Below, in pieces: positions 21,701 to 32,835 of a stretch of 64,000 bases of DNA. Under the pieces are notes generated by a model. The model made no database searches and was not told where the DNA came from. It saw nothing but the letters and a program-made list of their open reading frames with translations. Origin of the DNA: Peromyscus leucopus (lineage: Eukaryota > Chordata > Mammalia > Rodentia > Cricetidae); the NCBI RefSeq assembly GCF_004664715.2, contig NC_051071.1, forward strand, positions 8,869,410 to 8,933,409. Reading direction: 5' to 3'. Within the stretch, counting starts at the first letter, position 1; each line of letters begins with the position of its first letter. Both the position numbers and the translations under genes were made by a program.

Positions 21701-23907
21701 AATTCACCAATATATTTTAGGTTTGTTTTCTTTTTAAGGTTATTTTTCAGTAAAATCTTAAATTTGGTTTTAATAATATTCTTGAAATTATAATGAAATT
21801 ACATTTTCCCTTCCTTTTCTTCCCTCCAAACCCTCCCATGTTATCCCTCCGAACTCACCCCTTTTTTCTTTATTCATTTAACAAATAAATTGACTATATA
21901 AATACAAACTTCTCAATCATATAGTGTTAGGTATGTATATGACTTTTGGTCTGACCATTTGATATTGCATAATCAGTTGAGGGGTTTTTCCTTGAGGAAG
22001 ACTGTTTCATCTGTTGTCAGTTTTCCTTAATTGGCTGTAGTTCATTGTCTGTGGTTGAGGCCTTAGACATGCTCACATGTCTACAGGTATCATCCTTGTT
22101 CACGTCTTGTTCAGACGGCGATGTTGATGAGACTTTGTGGGTCTAGGTCCTCCAACACTCTCAGAGACGCCCTCTCACAGCAAACTTGCTCTCCTCTGAT
22201 CTTACAACTTTTCCATCCCTCTTCCACAATGGCTCCCATTGGCTCCTGAGTCTTAGATGGAGGAGTTGTGTTTTGTGTAGGATTAGAACTCAGCACCACA
22301 AGATCTCTTGTTCTCCATATTTTTACCAAATGAGGTTTTCTGTAACGGCTTCCACATCTGAAGACAAGGGACTAGGATGAAGGATGAGAAACAACATGTG
22401 AAGTTTGTCCTTTTAGGACAGGGTTACCTCATTCAATATAATCTTTTCTAGTTTGATCCATTTATCTGAAATTTTCATTATTTCATTTTTCTTTATAGGT
22501 GACTAGTAGCCTATAGTGTGTATGTACCACATTTCATTATTCATTCATCTGTTGAAGGGCATTTTTGTTTCCATTTCCTAGTTATTGTGAATCCCAATAA
22601 TGATGTGAATGGCAATGATGATGGCTTAGCAAATTCCTATGGAGCAGAATGTGGAGTTCTTCAAGCATATCCCAAGGAGTAGTATATCTCTGTCATGTGA
22701 TCGATTATGTTCAGTGTTTTCAGAATATTCCTCACTCATTTCCAGAGTGGCCATCCCACCAAGGGTGATGAGGTTCCAGAATCCCCACATTCATTGTAGT
22801 ATTTGTTATCAGGTGTTTTGTTGATCTTTTCCAATCTAACTGGAGTAAGGTGAAATTTCAAAGTTGTTTTGATTTTCATTTCCCTGATTGCTAGGAATGA
22901 TGAACACTGATTTTTTTGTGATGTTCCTCAACTGTTTTTATTCTTTCTTTTCAGAACTCTTTCTTCAGATTCCATTTGAAAAATGGGTCATTTTTGTTTT
23001 GGTTTTGGTTTCTTGTCTTTGGCATCCTCTATATACATTCTGGATGTTATTCCTCTGTCAGATGTATCACTGGCACCATTCTCTCCGATTCCGTGGCCTC
23101 TAACTTCACTTGAACGATTGTTTATTTCACTTGTAGATGCTTTTTAGTTTTATGAGGTCCTACTTGTCAATTGCTTGTCTCTGTTTTTGGGCAAATGTGT
23201 CCTATTCAGAAAGTCCTTTTCTACACCTGTATCAGGAAGGGTACTGTCTATATTTCTTCTGGAAGTTTCAGTGTTTCAGTTTTACAGTGATACTGTTGAT
23301 CCATTTGGAATTTCGTTTTGTGCAAAGTGATATATAGGGGTCTAAATCCAGTTTGGTCAGGATGGATAACCTTTTTGCTGTATGTCTGTATTTGGTTTGC
23401 AAGTATTTTATCAAGCATTTTGAATCCATGTTAATCAGAGATATCGGCTTTTAGTTTTCTGTTGTTTTGCTTTTCCTGCTTTTGGTAAGAGAGCATTACT
23501 GTCTTCATAGAAGGAATTTCAAAGTCTTCCTTCTGTTTTTTTCTTTTTAATTATTTAAAAATTACTGCTACACTTTTGTTTTTAAAGTTTGGTAGAATTC
23601 TTCCGGTGAATCCATCTGGGCCTAGACTTTTGGGGGGCGGGAGGAAGGCTTTTTTATTACTATTTCAAGCCACTCATTTGTTACAGATCTTTTTAGTATG
23701 TTGATCTGTTCTTAGTTTAATTATGGTGGTTTGAATGGATCTAGAAATTCATCCATTTTTTAGGCTTTCCAAATTCGTGGAGTACAGTTATTTTTTTTAA
23801 GTATTCCTTTATAATATTCTTAATTTTTTTGGTGTCTGTTGTAATGGTTCAATATTCATTTCTGATTCTTATGTTTGGGTCCTCTCTCTTTCTTTTGGAT
23901 AGTTAGT

Positions 23908-24097
23908 CTACATTTATTATGTTTTTTGTTGGTTTTTTTTGAGACAGGCTTTCTCTGTGTAGTTTTGGGCCTTTCCTGGAACTCACTTGGTAGCCCAGGC
24001 TGGCCTCGAACTCACAGAGATCTGCCTGGCTCTGCCTCCTGAGTGCTGGGATTAAAGGCGTGCGCCACTACCACCCGGCCCTACATTTATTATGTTT
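23908..24097 (-). mobile_element. Young B1 SINE with 17-bp target duplication
   Basis: A complete reverse-strand B1 ('GAGACAGGCTTTCTCTGTGT', 'CTGGCCTCGAACTCACAGAG', 'GTGCTGGGATTAAAGGCGTG', 'CGCCACTACCACCCGG') interrupts the LINE-1. The 17-bp direct repeat CTACATTTATTATGTTT flanks it at 23908-23924 and 24081-24097, both copies perfect. The intact CpGs and perfect duplication show a much more recent arrival than its LINE-1 host. The 'CACCACCCGGC'-type end is the form I recall from cricetid B1. Confidence 0.95.
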
Positions 24098-25919
24098 ATC
24101 TTCTGAAAGAATCAACTCTTAGATTCATTGATTCCTTGTATTGTTTTCTATTTCATTTGTTTCAGTCTGATGTTTTTTATTTCTTACCATACAGTGTCTT
24201 TGGATTTGATTTGTGCTTATTTTTCCAAATATGTGAGTTGCATTGTTAAGTCATTTATTTATGCTCTTTCTGATTTTTTAATATAAGCAGTTTAGTCTAT
24301 AAATTTTCTCATAAGAATGCTTTTGATATGTCCTAAAGGTTTTGTTGTTTTGTGTTTTCATTTTATTCCAGGATTTATTTTTATTTATTTCTTGATTTCT
24401 TCTTCGACTCATTCATCATTTAATAATGAGTTGTTTAACTTCTGTGAGTTTATATTTCTAATAGAAATCTGCTTGCTTCCTGGTCCCATTTGATTGGAAT
24501 ACTTTTGTCCATACTAAGCTGGTGCCTATCTTTAAAGCTAAAATTTGTTTCTTGTAGACCACAGATAGATGGACTTTTTTTCTTTTTCCCATTCAGGCAG
24601 CCTGCACCTTTTGATTAGGCCTTTAATAACTGAAGTTATTAGTCAAAGATGTGTGTTGATTGCAGTCATTGTGCTGTTGATTTTGGGTGATGCTATTCGT
24701 GTTCTCCGTGGTACTTTGTGTTTGAGTAATTATAGCTTTGTTTTTATTCTATAGTTTTTTTGGTTATTGCTCATTCATTTCTTCAGCCCAAAGTATTGGT
24801 TCCTGTATTTTATTTAATGTTGGGTTTGCTGCGTATAAAAGTTTTTACGGCTGTCTTAACTAAGGAAAGTTTTTCTTCTTCAACTATGGCAGACAGTTTG
24901 CTGGGTACATTAGTAACATTGGCTGTCATGATCTTTTAGGACTTGGTATTCATAACTCCAGGCTGCTCTGGCTTTCAAATTAGCCATTTAAATCAAATTG
25001 TTATTTTGATTTTTTTCCCTTTATATGTGACTTTTGTCCCCAGGGCCTGCCCCAGCCCCTCCATGGGAGCTTTCACTAGTCTTTCTTTTTCTGTAAACTT
25101 AGTCTTTTAAACTATGATACACTGTGGGAAGTCTCTTTTCTGAGTCTCTCTACTTGGTGTTCTGTGTGCTTCTTTTGATCTGTCTGTCTTTCTTTAGGTG
25201 GAGCTAAGTTTTCTTCTATGATCTTGTTGAAGATGTGTTCTATGCCGTTGACCTGGAATTATTTTCCCTCATCTATTTCTGTAATTCTCTCATTTCCTGT
25301 TTGTTCCTTTCATATATATATAATTTGCTTACTTTGTCTAGATCCTCGATTTTATCTTTGAGTGCTGATATTCTGTCTTCTGCTTGATTGATTCTACTTC
25401 TAAGGCTTCCCCTTGGATTTTCTAGTTTGTGTTATTGAGTTTTCCAACTTTGTCTTCATTTCAACTTGAACACTCTTTAATATTTTTATCTTTTTCAAAT
25501 TTTATTCATTTCAAAATCCTGAATTGTCTATCATTTTTTATCAGTCTTATGTTTTGTTTTCTTGAGTATCTCTTAAAATTCATTGACCTACTTGATTTTA
25601 TCTTCTATAATCTCCTTGAATTCTTTGATGAAGTTTATAATTTTAACTTCTTTTAAATTCTGTGTCCTGGTGTTCATCTACATAATTTTCATGGTGAACA
25701 TTTATGCAGGACTGGGTTATGCGTTTACTGAGGTGGTACTGCCTTGATCTTTCCTATTGTCTGTATTTTTGAAACAAGATCTGGGCATGTGGATTTCTTT
25801 ATTAATTCTGTATCTGGTGTGGAAAGATAAGCCTAGGGCAGAACAAACCAAGTGTGGTAAGTTGGCCTAAAACTTGGATATGGCTTAGATAGAATGAAGT
25901 CAGATTGGTGTAGGGATGC

Positions 25920-26205
25920 TGGGCTGATGTGTAGGATGTGTGTCCTGGTCAAAGCCCGGAGTTTGAGGGTAGATCTGATAGTTGCGAGATTTATGGAGGG
26001 GAGGATCATGTGGATCCAACCAGCTACATCCTGGCAAAGATGTGCTTGATATGGCTGGGGCAAGCAGGTGAACATCTAGGCAGGAGTGTCCAGACTGGGC
26101 CAGGGAACATGGATGTGAGATCTGTGAGAGTTCTACACGATTGGGAAGATATATGGAGGGGAGGCACAGATATGCTCATCTGGCTAGACCCTGGAAAAGA
26201 TCTAA
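25920..26205 (-). repeat. Tandem units at the LINE-1 5' end
   Basis: Two degenerate copies of a roughly 145-160-bp unit are visible. ATGGAGGGGAGG occurs at 25993 and 26153, GTGTCC at 25940 and 26086, and a TAGATCTG/GAGATCTG word and a 'CCTGG(C/A)AAAGAT' word occur in each. The copies differ by indels. Position at the outer end of the LINE-1 suggests promoter monomers of the kind known from mouse L1. Confidence 0.6.
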
Positions 26206-26394
26206 AATTGATTTTTATTAATATAGCCTAATTCCTCATTAAACTTTATAAGGTTTATTTTCATTGTGCATTGTGCTGTTTTGTATGTGGGATTATTGAG
26301 ACCTGAAGATCACCATTTTATGTTTTATCGAGTCCCACCCCCAAAATAACTGACCACTGTTGAGAAACTCTAGACTGCATATTTTGAAAAAGAT

Positions 26395-26575
26395 TATTAT
26401 ACTTTAGTATGTATATGGGTGTACCATTGTACTTGCCGGAGGCCAGAGGACAACTTGGCAGCAGTTGGTTTTCTCTTTCACCATGTACACACCCAGGGTT
26501 GCTCTCAGGTCATTAGGCTTGGAGGCAAATGCCTTTACCAGCTAAGCCGTCTGTCTGGTGCTGGACAGCTATATT
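26395..26575 (-). mobile_element. B3-type SINE
   Basis: 'GGAGGCCAGAGGACAACTTG' near 26439 is followed by 'CAGTTGGTTTTCTCTTTCAC', 'CTCAGGTCATTAGGCTTGG' and 'GCCTTTACCAGCTAAGCCG', the clear reverse-strand B3 body with its tRNA-like head near 26540-26570. Confidence 0.9.
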
Positions 26576-28884
26576 TAAATTTAGAATAAGTATATTTGCT
26601 GACATTTTCTCATAAATCTTCTGGATTCAGTAGGCATTGCATAAGTGGAAGTCCACTACTACAGAAGCTTCCTTAAATATATACATATTTGAAAGGATTT
26701 AGATGGAGTCACTATATGATGGGAGAGGCAATGCCCCAACTAGACATTGTATGCCACCAAAGGAAACCTCCTGTGCCAAGAACAAGTTACATCTTGGTGA
26801 GTTACTGGCCTGAGGTTTCCTGTAGAATTCCACCCACATCATTATAGATTATTGCCAAGGCTACTGGTTATCCCCCTTAACCAGATGACAAGGCCCCTAT
26901 TGCTGGAGACATGCCTTACTTATTTTGAATCACTTTTGTTTTATCTGTGCAATGAAGATAATTAGTGCACTGATGTGCACAGCCTGTTCCACATTTGTGT
27001 TTTTCCTAGGAAGCTTCCATTCAAATGCGTGGATTATACAGTATGTGCTATATATTGCTAGTATCTATGAACTGAACATTGAAAAGACAATTCTTCATTG
27101 CATTTTCAGTGTGAACAGTTCATCATTCTGTTAAAGACTCAATATTCTGAGACTTCCGGAACAGAAATACCCACAAACACTACTTAGTCCAACAGACTTA
27201 CAACATATTTGCATAGCTGTTAAATGGTTACCTTAATTTCTAAAAACAGATCAGGTACATGAAATTATTGAATTTATGCAAATATTCAGAGGCTTGTACT
27301 AAAATAAGAAGATGCCACCTTGTGGTACACATACCGAATTTGTTAGTGTGGATGTAATATGTGGTTGACAAATCTTCCAAATGGTATGTAGTTGACAAGC
27401 CTACTTGAATAAAAAGGAAAAGATGCTAATATGTTTATACTCAGGTCCCACTGCACCACAAACAGAAAATACCATTTGGGGAAATTTATGCAAAATATGT
27501 GGTATTACAAAAGCAGGGGTCAGTTCAGCTGTATGCAATTGCCACAAGGAGAGAAAGGGACATTTCAATGCTGCTTCATAAAACATTATAAACTAAGAAT
27601 ATGTATTTTTAAATTAGTATTGTGTTGCTTTTTAAAAAATTGTTACATTTGATCCTTCAGATAAAAATTAAAAATTATAGTTTATTTTTAATTGAGTTTA
27701 GGGTTAATCCTATACTCAAATAACATCTATTTCTGTGGAAATGATATTTTGTTTATGAAGATGAAGATTACTTGAATTATGAACTGTAATGTTGCCCTGG
27801 ATGTATGTTGCTTATGTCAGTTTACTCTTAAACTTCTGGAAACAGGTTTGTTGTGGAAATACCATATTATTTGGTGTGCAGGGGTGTAAGGCATGAAGAT
27901 GTTAAATGACATGTACATTTTCTCATGGGATGTTATGACCAAGATAAATAAAAATACTCATGCAGTGTCAGGATCAGAGTGCAGTTGCCTGACTACATGT
28001 CCTGTGTTTCCCATGCCAGATTTGAATTGGTCTTTGGAACTGGGAAGCTTTGTTTTTCAGGAAAAGAATGGAAGAGAATACATTTCTCCCCTCTGAACCT
28101 TTCATTAAATGTTTATTCTGTTGCATTTCTCCATAAGCATTTTTATATTGCCATTTTCTCCTCTTATTAGAATACTTAATATAGCTCCAAATACTACATA
28201 ATTGAAAACAGTTTATCTTATCCACTCTTATTTATTAGTATAATAGTATCCCGGCGATCTAGTGGCAGGAAAGTACCGCACTATTTTACTGTAATTTATC
28301 CCATTTTAAATGTTCATTTAGGTCTATGAAATTGCATAATACTTTTTAGAAATACATTCCAGAGTATGTATTGGGAAAAAACACTTGAATATCAGATCTG
28401 GTTTAGAAATTTTGCAGAAGCAATATTATGGGATTTTACATCCAAACATATAATCAACCCATCATTTCACAATTTTGAATACACATATGTACATATGCCA
28501 AAAAGTAGAGATTGTATCTTAGATATATGTCCATGATGCTTGACAGGAGGAAGTTCTGGCAGCTTTTCTTGTTGGATTTTTAGTCACAAGGCAAATGAGC
28601 ATTGAAAGTGGACTTACCAGGAAACACAAAACAGATAGCATTGTATTTAAATGTGCTCTTGAAGAATAAGAAAAAGGGTGTTAATTGGGTGTATTTGGGA
28701 AAGAGGACCTGTTCTAGGCACATGTAATGTAGACCATGTATATATCTGTGTTCTAGTGATGAGAAATCTGCTTGTAGAAAGGAGTCTGATGTCTTCAATA
28801 AGCTTAACCTTAGAGAAGGACCCCTGCAGATCTTTGTCTAGTGGGGAGGCTTCATGAGCTTTTCTCCTCCCATGTTAGCATGGC
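26576..28884. other. Unassigned AT-rich sequence
   Basis: No gene recognised over 2.3 kb. The segment 26690-26915 ('GGCAATGCCCCAACTAGACA' and following) has a repeat-like look and may be a rodent LTR or transposon that I cannot name. Frames up to 83 codons have no recognised domain. Confidence 0.35.
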
Positions 28885-29130
28885 TATTGATGCTTCTTCA
28901 GCTCTTATCTAGGCAGTCATGTTGGTGAGACATTAAGAGTGTAGCTTCTTACATTTTCTGGGAGATACAAACTACCACAGCAAGCTACCCGTTCCTCTGG
29001 CTCCTGTCTTCTTTCCAGACACACAGCTCCCACAATGATTCCTGAGCTATAGGTGAGTTGTGTTGTTTATATGTTCTGATTCCAATGACTAGTTCACAGC
29101 TGCCAATTGTGTCTAAATGGAACTGGAGTA
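28885..29130 (-). mobile_element. LINE-1 3' UTR fragment
   Basis: 'GGCAGTCATGTTGGTGAGAC' near 28912 and 'GTAGCTTCTTACATTTTCTG' near 28941, followed by 'CTCTGGCTCCTGTC', match the reverse of Lx-type 3' UTR, the same region as about 22110-22260 in the larger element. There is no ORF2 portion beside it. Confidence 0.6.
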
Positions 29131-30124
29131 GAATATGTGGGGGACCAGTTCCAGCATGTTTTGGATCTGAGACTAAGCAAGGTCATAATACCTGGGGCTA
29201 TCAGGTGTCACTCTTTCCAGCCACTCTCAGCCCTTCAGTTCTCCTGGCTTCCCATTGCTGTGTCTTTTTCCTCCTGCTCTTGTAGTTCTTACTTCTTTTT
29301 CACAGTTTGGTTTTGACTTAAAAGGTGATTCTCCCTAGTTTTAACACTTTACCCTGTCCTCTTCTTGTTGCCCTCTCTCTTGGATGTTCTTATTGACTTT
29401 CATGTGAACTGTTATCACCCCTACTCATAATTCACTTATCTGTCTTGCTAACTCAGAACCCTTCTCCTATCTTGAGATTTGCCAATGCTGTAGCCTGACA
29501 ACTGGAAATGTAGCTGCATTTTAAATCAGCAAGTCTGGATATGAACTCCTTCTTGCTGTTTTATCTTTTGAGGCTTCCCTGTTATGTTATCTTCGTTCTC
29601 CTACCAGGTTAAGAACAAACCACCCCATTTTAGTGGTTTTTGAACCATTTCTTGAGTCTTGTTCCTTTCTGTATTTATCATTGTGCTTGTTCAAACCTGC
29701 TTCTTTATAATAGGTCAGTTTTGTTTTGACCATTTTCAGATTTAGTTATAGATTTTATCATTAAATGTATCCACTGAGATTTGTATTTGTTAATTTGCTC
29801 TGTTGTTTCAATGTATTGCTAATCTACCAAGAAATATGTTCATTTCCATATGGATTATCCTCCAGGTTATTATGTTTTCTTATTACTTATACTGATTTCA
29901 CAGTTTTGTTTTGTTGAGTGTTAAATTCACATTTCATGTCCTAACTTAAGTTTTAAATACCTGTGTCATCTTTTGTGATTGATTAATCATATATTTAACT
30001 TTTTATAAAACCTAGTTCTGCAAACATTATTTTTTATCATTTTTAAACTTTGTTACAGTTTTACCTTTTTCTGCTTTCTTTAAAAGCACTTATTACATTT
30101 TATTTAATTCATTCTATGTGTGGG
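29131..30124. other. T-rich sequence, unassigned
   Basis: T-rich plus strand with no clear repeat or gene. It may contain very old LINE-1 material between the two LINE-1 pieces that flank it. Confidence 0.35.
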
Positions 30125-30273
30125 TGGTGTATATACGAAAACACATGTGTGGAGTTCAAGGAAAACTTGTAAGAGTCAATTCTCTCTTTTCATCATATTG
30201 TTCTGGGGATTGAATTTATATCCTCAGACCTAGCAACAAGGGTCTATTACTGTGAAGCCATCTCATAGGCCCT
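30125..30273 (-). mobile_element. B3-type SINE, diverged
   Basis: Reverse-strand order 'GGAGTTCAAGGAAAACTTG', 'AGTCAATTCTCTCTTTTC', 'GGGGATTGAATTTATATCC' and a head-like 'GAAGCCATCTCATAGGCCC' at 30254-30272 fit a worn B3. Confidence 0.7.
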
Positions 30274-30289
30274 GTATGTTCTTTTAAAT

Positions 30290-30930
30290 TTTATTTGTTT
30301 CTTTGTTCATTCCTCAGTGATTTTTCCCATTGTTCCTCCCTATCTCCAAGTACACCCATTCTGCTCTCATTACACACACACACACACACACACTCCATCA
30401 ACTCTTCTTTCTCATATTCTTCTTCTCTCTGTCTCCATCCTACTTTCATGTTCTCCCCATATATTTACTTGTTTACATTCATGCACACAAATGTAAATTC
30501 TATATATGAGAGAAAATGTGATCATTTATTTGAGTCAATAACCTCAGTTCCCTACATTTCTCTGTAAATGACACACTTTCATCCTTCTTTAGAGCTGAAC
30601 AGAATTCCATGGTGGAAACACACTATCACACTACATTTTCTTTATCCATTCATCAGTTGAAGGATGTCTAGGCTGTTTTCTCATCGTGGCTGTTGTGAAT
30701 AGTGCAGCAAACATCATGGCTGTCTAAGTATGATTGCAGTATGCTTACCTGAACTCCCATGACTGTTATAGCTGGAGCCTATGATGATTCTTCTTTCAGA
30801 TTTTTGAGGAAGCATTCTATTGATTTTTATAGTGGCTGTGCCAGTTTACACGCTACCATCAGTATGTAAAGCAGCCCCCCCAAACACACATCTTTTCTCC
30901 AGCATTTGTTGTTCTTTCTTTTCTTTAAAA
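30290..30930 (-). mobile_element. LINE-1 3' ORF2 part, left piece
   Basis: 'TATCCATTCATCAGTTGAAG' (30643-30662), 'GGCTGTTGTGAATAGTGCAG' (30688-30707) and 'TTTACACGCTACCATCAG' near 30844 are in the right order for the reverse strand of LINE-1 ORF2 3' end. A CA microsatellite lies at 30372-30393. The element is split by a SINE at 30931-31137 and resumes at 31138. Confidence 0.75.
30372..30393. repeat. CA microsatellite
   Basis: Eleven CA dinucleotides inside the antisense LINE-1. Confidence 0.95.
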
Positions 30931-31137
30931 AATACTTTTTATTTATCATTTTATGGATATCTGTGACTGCCTGCATGGTTTCATGTGCAACACATGGGTA
31001 TAGGAGACCACACATGCCAGAAGGATAGTGGATCTCCTCACACAGGAGATACAGGTGCCATTTCAGTGCTGGCAACAGAACCCGGGTGCTTTCTCAGAGC
31101 CTAAGGGCTTTGACAGCAGACCATCTTTCCAGCCCTG
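30931..31137 (-). mobile_element. B2/B3-type SINE inside LINE-1
   Basis: It starts with a reverse-strand tail 'TACTTTTTATTTATCATTTT' and contains 'GGATCTCCTCACACAGGAG', 'GGCAACAGAACCCGGGTGC' and a head 'CAGACCATCTTTCCAGCCC' at 31118-31135. It interrupts LINE-1 sequence that is continuous on both sides. Confidence 0.75.
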
Positions 31138-31490
31138 CCCTTTCTTGATGACAGCCGTTCTGACTGATGGACTCTCAAGCACTAACTGCATTTTTCTTAT
31201 TTCTAAATCTATTGAGCTCTTTTTCAAATATTTAGTAGCTGTTTTCATTTCTTCTTTTGAGTCCACTTATTTGTTGCATGGTTTGGTTTTTGATGTTAAG
31301 TTTTAGACTTCTGTATAGGTTCTATATATTAATCCACTGTTTGATAGACAGTTGGCAAGTACATTCTCCCGTTCTTCAGACTGTCCTCGACACTCAGCTG
31401 ATTGTCTTCTTTCCCATGCTAAAGCTTCATACTTTTGTACATTCTTATTTGTCTCTACTTCCTTGTTTTTAATTTGCCTGTGTTTCTTTT
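31138..31490 (-). mobile_element. LINE-1 3' ORF2 part, right piece
   Basis: It continues the element at 30290-30930. 'TTGATGACAGCCGTTCTGAC' (31145-31164), then 'CTGTTTGATAGACAGTTGGC' and 'TCTTCAGACTGTCC' follow ORF2 in reverse. All frames are broken. Confidence 0.7.
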
Positions 31491-32504
31491 GTGGATAGCA
31501 TTTTGGATTATGAGTTTGCCTTCAGGTAACAGGTTTTAAGCAACCCATAAATTATAATATGTGGTGCTTTTAGAAATATTTGTATTAAGTAGAATTTCAC
31601 ACATTAGGAATGTAAAGAAAATAGTTTGATCAACCCTCAGGGACCTGTCACCAAATTTCACCATCAACATTTGACAGTCTTTCTTTCCATGTCGCCCATT
31701 TATTTTTTACATTACTTTAATGTAAACCCTAGATATTGTGAATACAGTAACATCTTTATTATCAGCTTATATTATTATGATTTGTGTTTATTATATGTCT
31801 TTATGTTTGCATATGCAGTGAAATATGTAGGTTTACATATGAGTTTTGTTTATATGCATATAGATGTATATGTATATATGTATAATGCCATACATGCACA
31901 CACATTTTCAAGTGATTATACAACCATTTCAGTTTGATTAAGATATTTGCAGTTGCAGATCATATAGCCAGATTGTTTGATCTATATTATTTCTGCTTCT
32001 GATAATATATTGCACTTCTTTCATGAGTTGGTATCTTATCAATTTAAAAAATATATTATACATAATTCTTCAAATGGAAGAAAAATCCACTTAGAATAGA
32101 CATCTCAATCCCTATTATTCACTATACTAGTCAAATTCATGTTACCGTTATTTAGATTACGATAATCTAATTCTCCATGTTCTCACCTTCTTCATGATCA
32201 GTCCAAGGCTGAAAGAAATTCATTTTCTATCATGACAAGTTCGTTTCTCACCAGTTTTTTGCTTTTACTTCCCTGCTGATTTGGGCGTGGTCTATTTGAA
32301 CCCTGTGTAATTTGACTCATAAACTTGTTGTCTGGCCATGTAGAGTCACTGACATAATGTTTATCAATATACAGTTGCCTTATTTTATCCCAGCTTTTGG
32401 TTTTTTTATCGAAATCTTACATTGTTCAAAGTTAACATTGCTTCAGTTGACAGTTCCTTCATATTCTTTAGTGGTTCAGGAAGTACAATTCTTTCTTTCT
32501 AGTT
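31491..32504. other. AT-rich sequence with possible old LINE remnant
   Basis: 31625-31790 faintly resembles an ancient L1M 3' region in reverse ('ACCTGTCACCAAATTTCACC', 'CAACATTTGACAGTC'). The rest, including alternating TATG/TATA words at 31840-31905, is unassigned. Confidence 0.3.
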
Positions 32505-32835
32505 TTTTATATACATGTATGGGGTGTATGTATATGTGTGTGCATGTGCATGTGGGTACACATGTGTCAAATCACATGCCATATCTGTGTCATAGCACAT
32601 GTGAAGGGAAGTGGGTTGGCTGTCTCTTGCTCTTCACTGCTGTGTAGGCCACACTAGCTGACTTGTGTTTCTGCAGGCTTTCCTCTTCCTGACTGCTGTC
32701 TCCTAGTCGGGACACTGGGAGCACAGATGCGTGTAATACAGCACATGTCTTTTACGTGGTTTCTGGGGTGTCTGAACTCAGGCTGTCAAGTTTTTGTGAC
32801 AACTATTTTATCCCCTGAGCCATCACCACAGCCTA
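32505..32835 (-). mobile_element. Composite B3-type SINE
   Basis: The tRNA-like head is visible in reverse at 32810-32835 ('CCCTGAGCCATCACCACAGCC') and the body precedes it ('ACGTGGTTTCTGGGGTGTCTGAACTCAGG' in parts at 32755-32785). Between body and tail is an extra block (about 32595-32750: 'TTCACTGCTGTGTAGGCCAC', 'GGGACACTGGGAGCACAGATGC' in parts) that I recall as part of a longer rodent SINE variant. A TATG/GTGT-rich tail is at 32510-32575. Confidence 0.55.

Larger units (their letters stand above)
21740..26220 (-). mobile_element. Decayed near-full-span LINE-1 (Lx-like)
   Basis: Reading right to left, the parts are a repeated 5' UTR (about 25700-26220), ORF1 region (about 24790-25660, with 'CTATGATCTTGTTGAAGATG' near 25218), the start of ORF2/endonuclease (about 24480-24780), middle ORF2 (about 23345-24480), the 3' end of ORF2 (22400-23340; reverse-strand 'AGAGTGGCCATCCCACCAAG', 'CATTTCCCTGATTGCTAGG') and a 3' UTR (21740-22400; 'TGACCATTTGATATTGCAT'). 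All frames are broken. At about 23340 the order jumps, so over 1 kb of reverse-transcriptase domain is deleted. A B1 sits in ORF2 at 23925-24080. Divergence from modern L1 fits the Lx age class. Confidence 0.8.

Noticed and set aside
22639..25656. Series of plus-strand 60-75-codon Phe/Leu-rich frames
   Set aside because: They are the antisense strand of a decayed LINE-1, not proteins.
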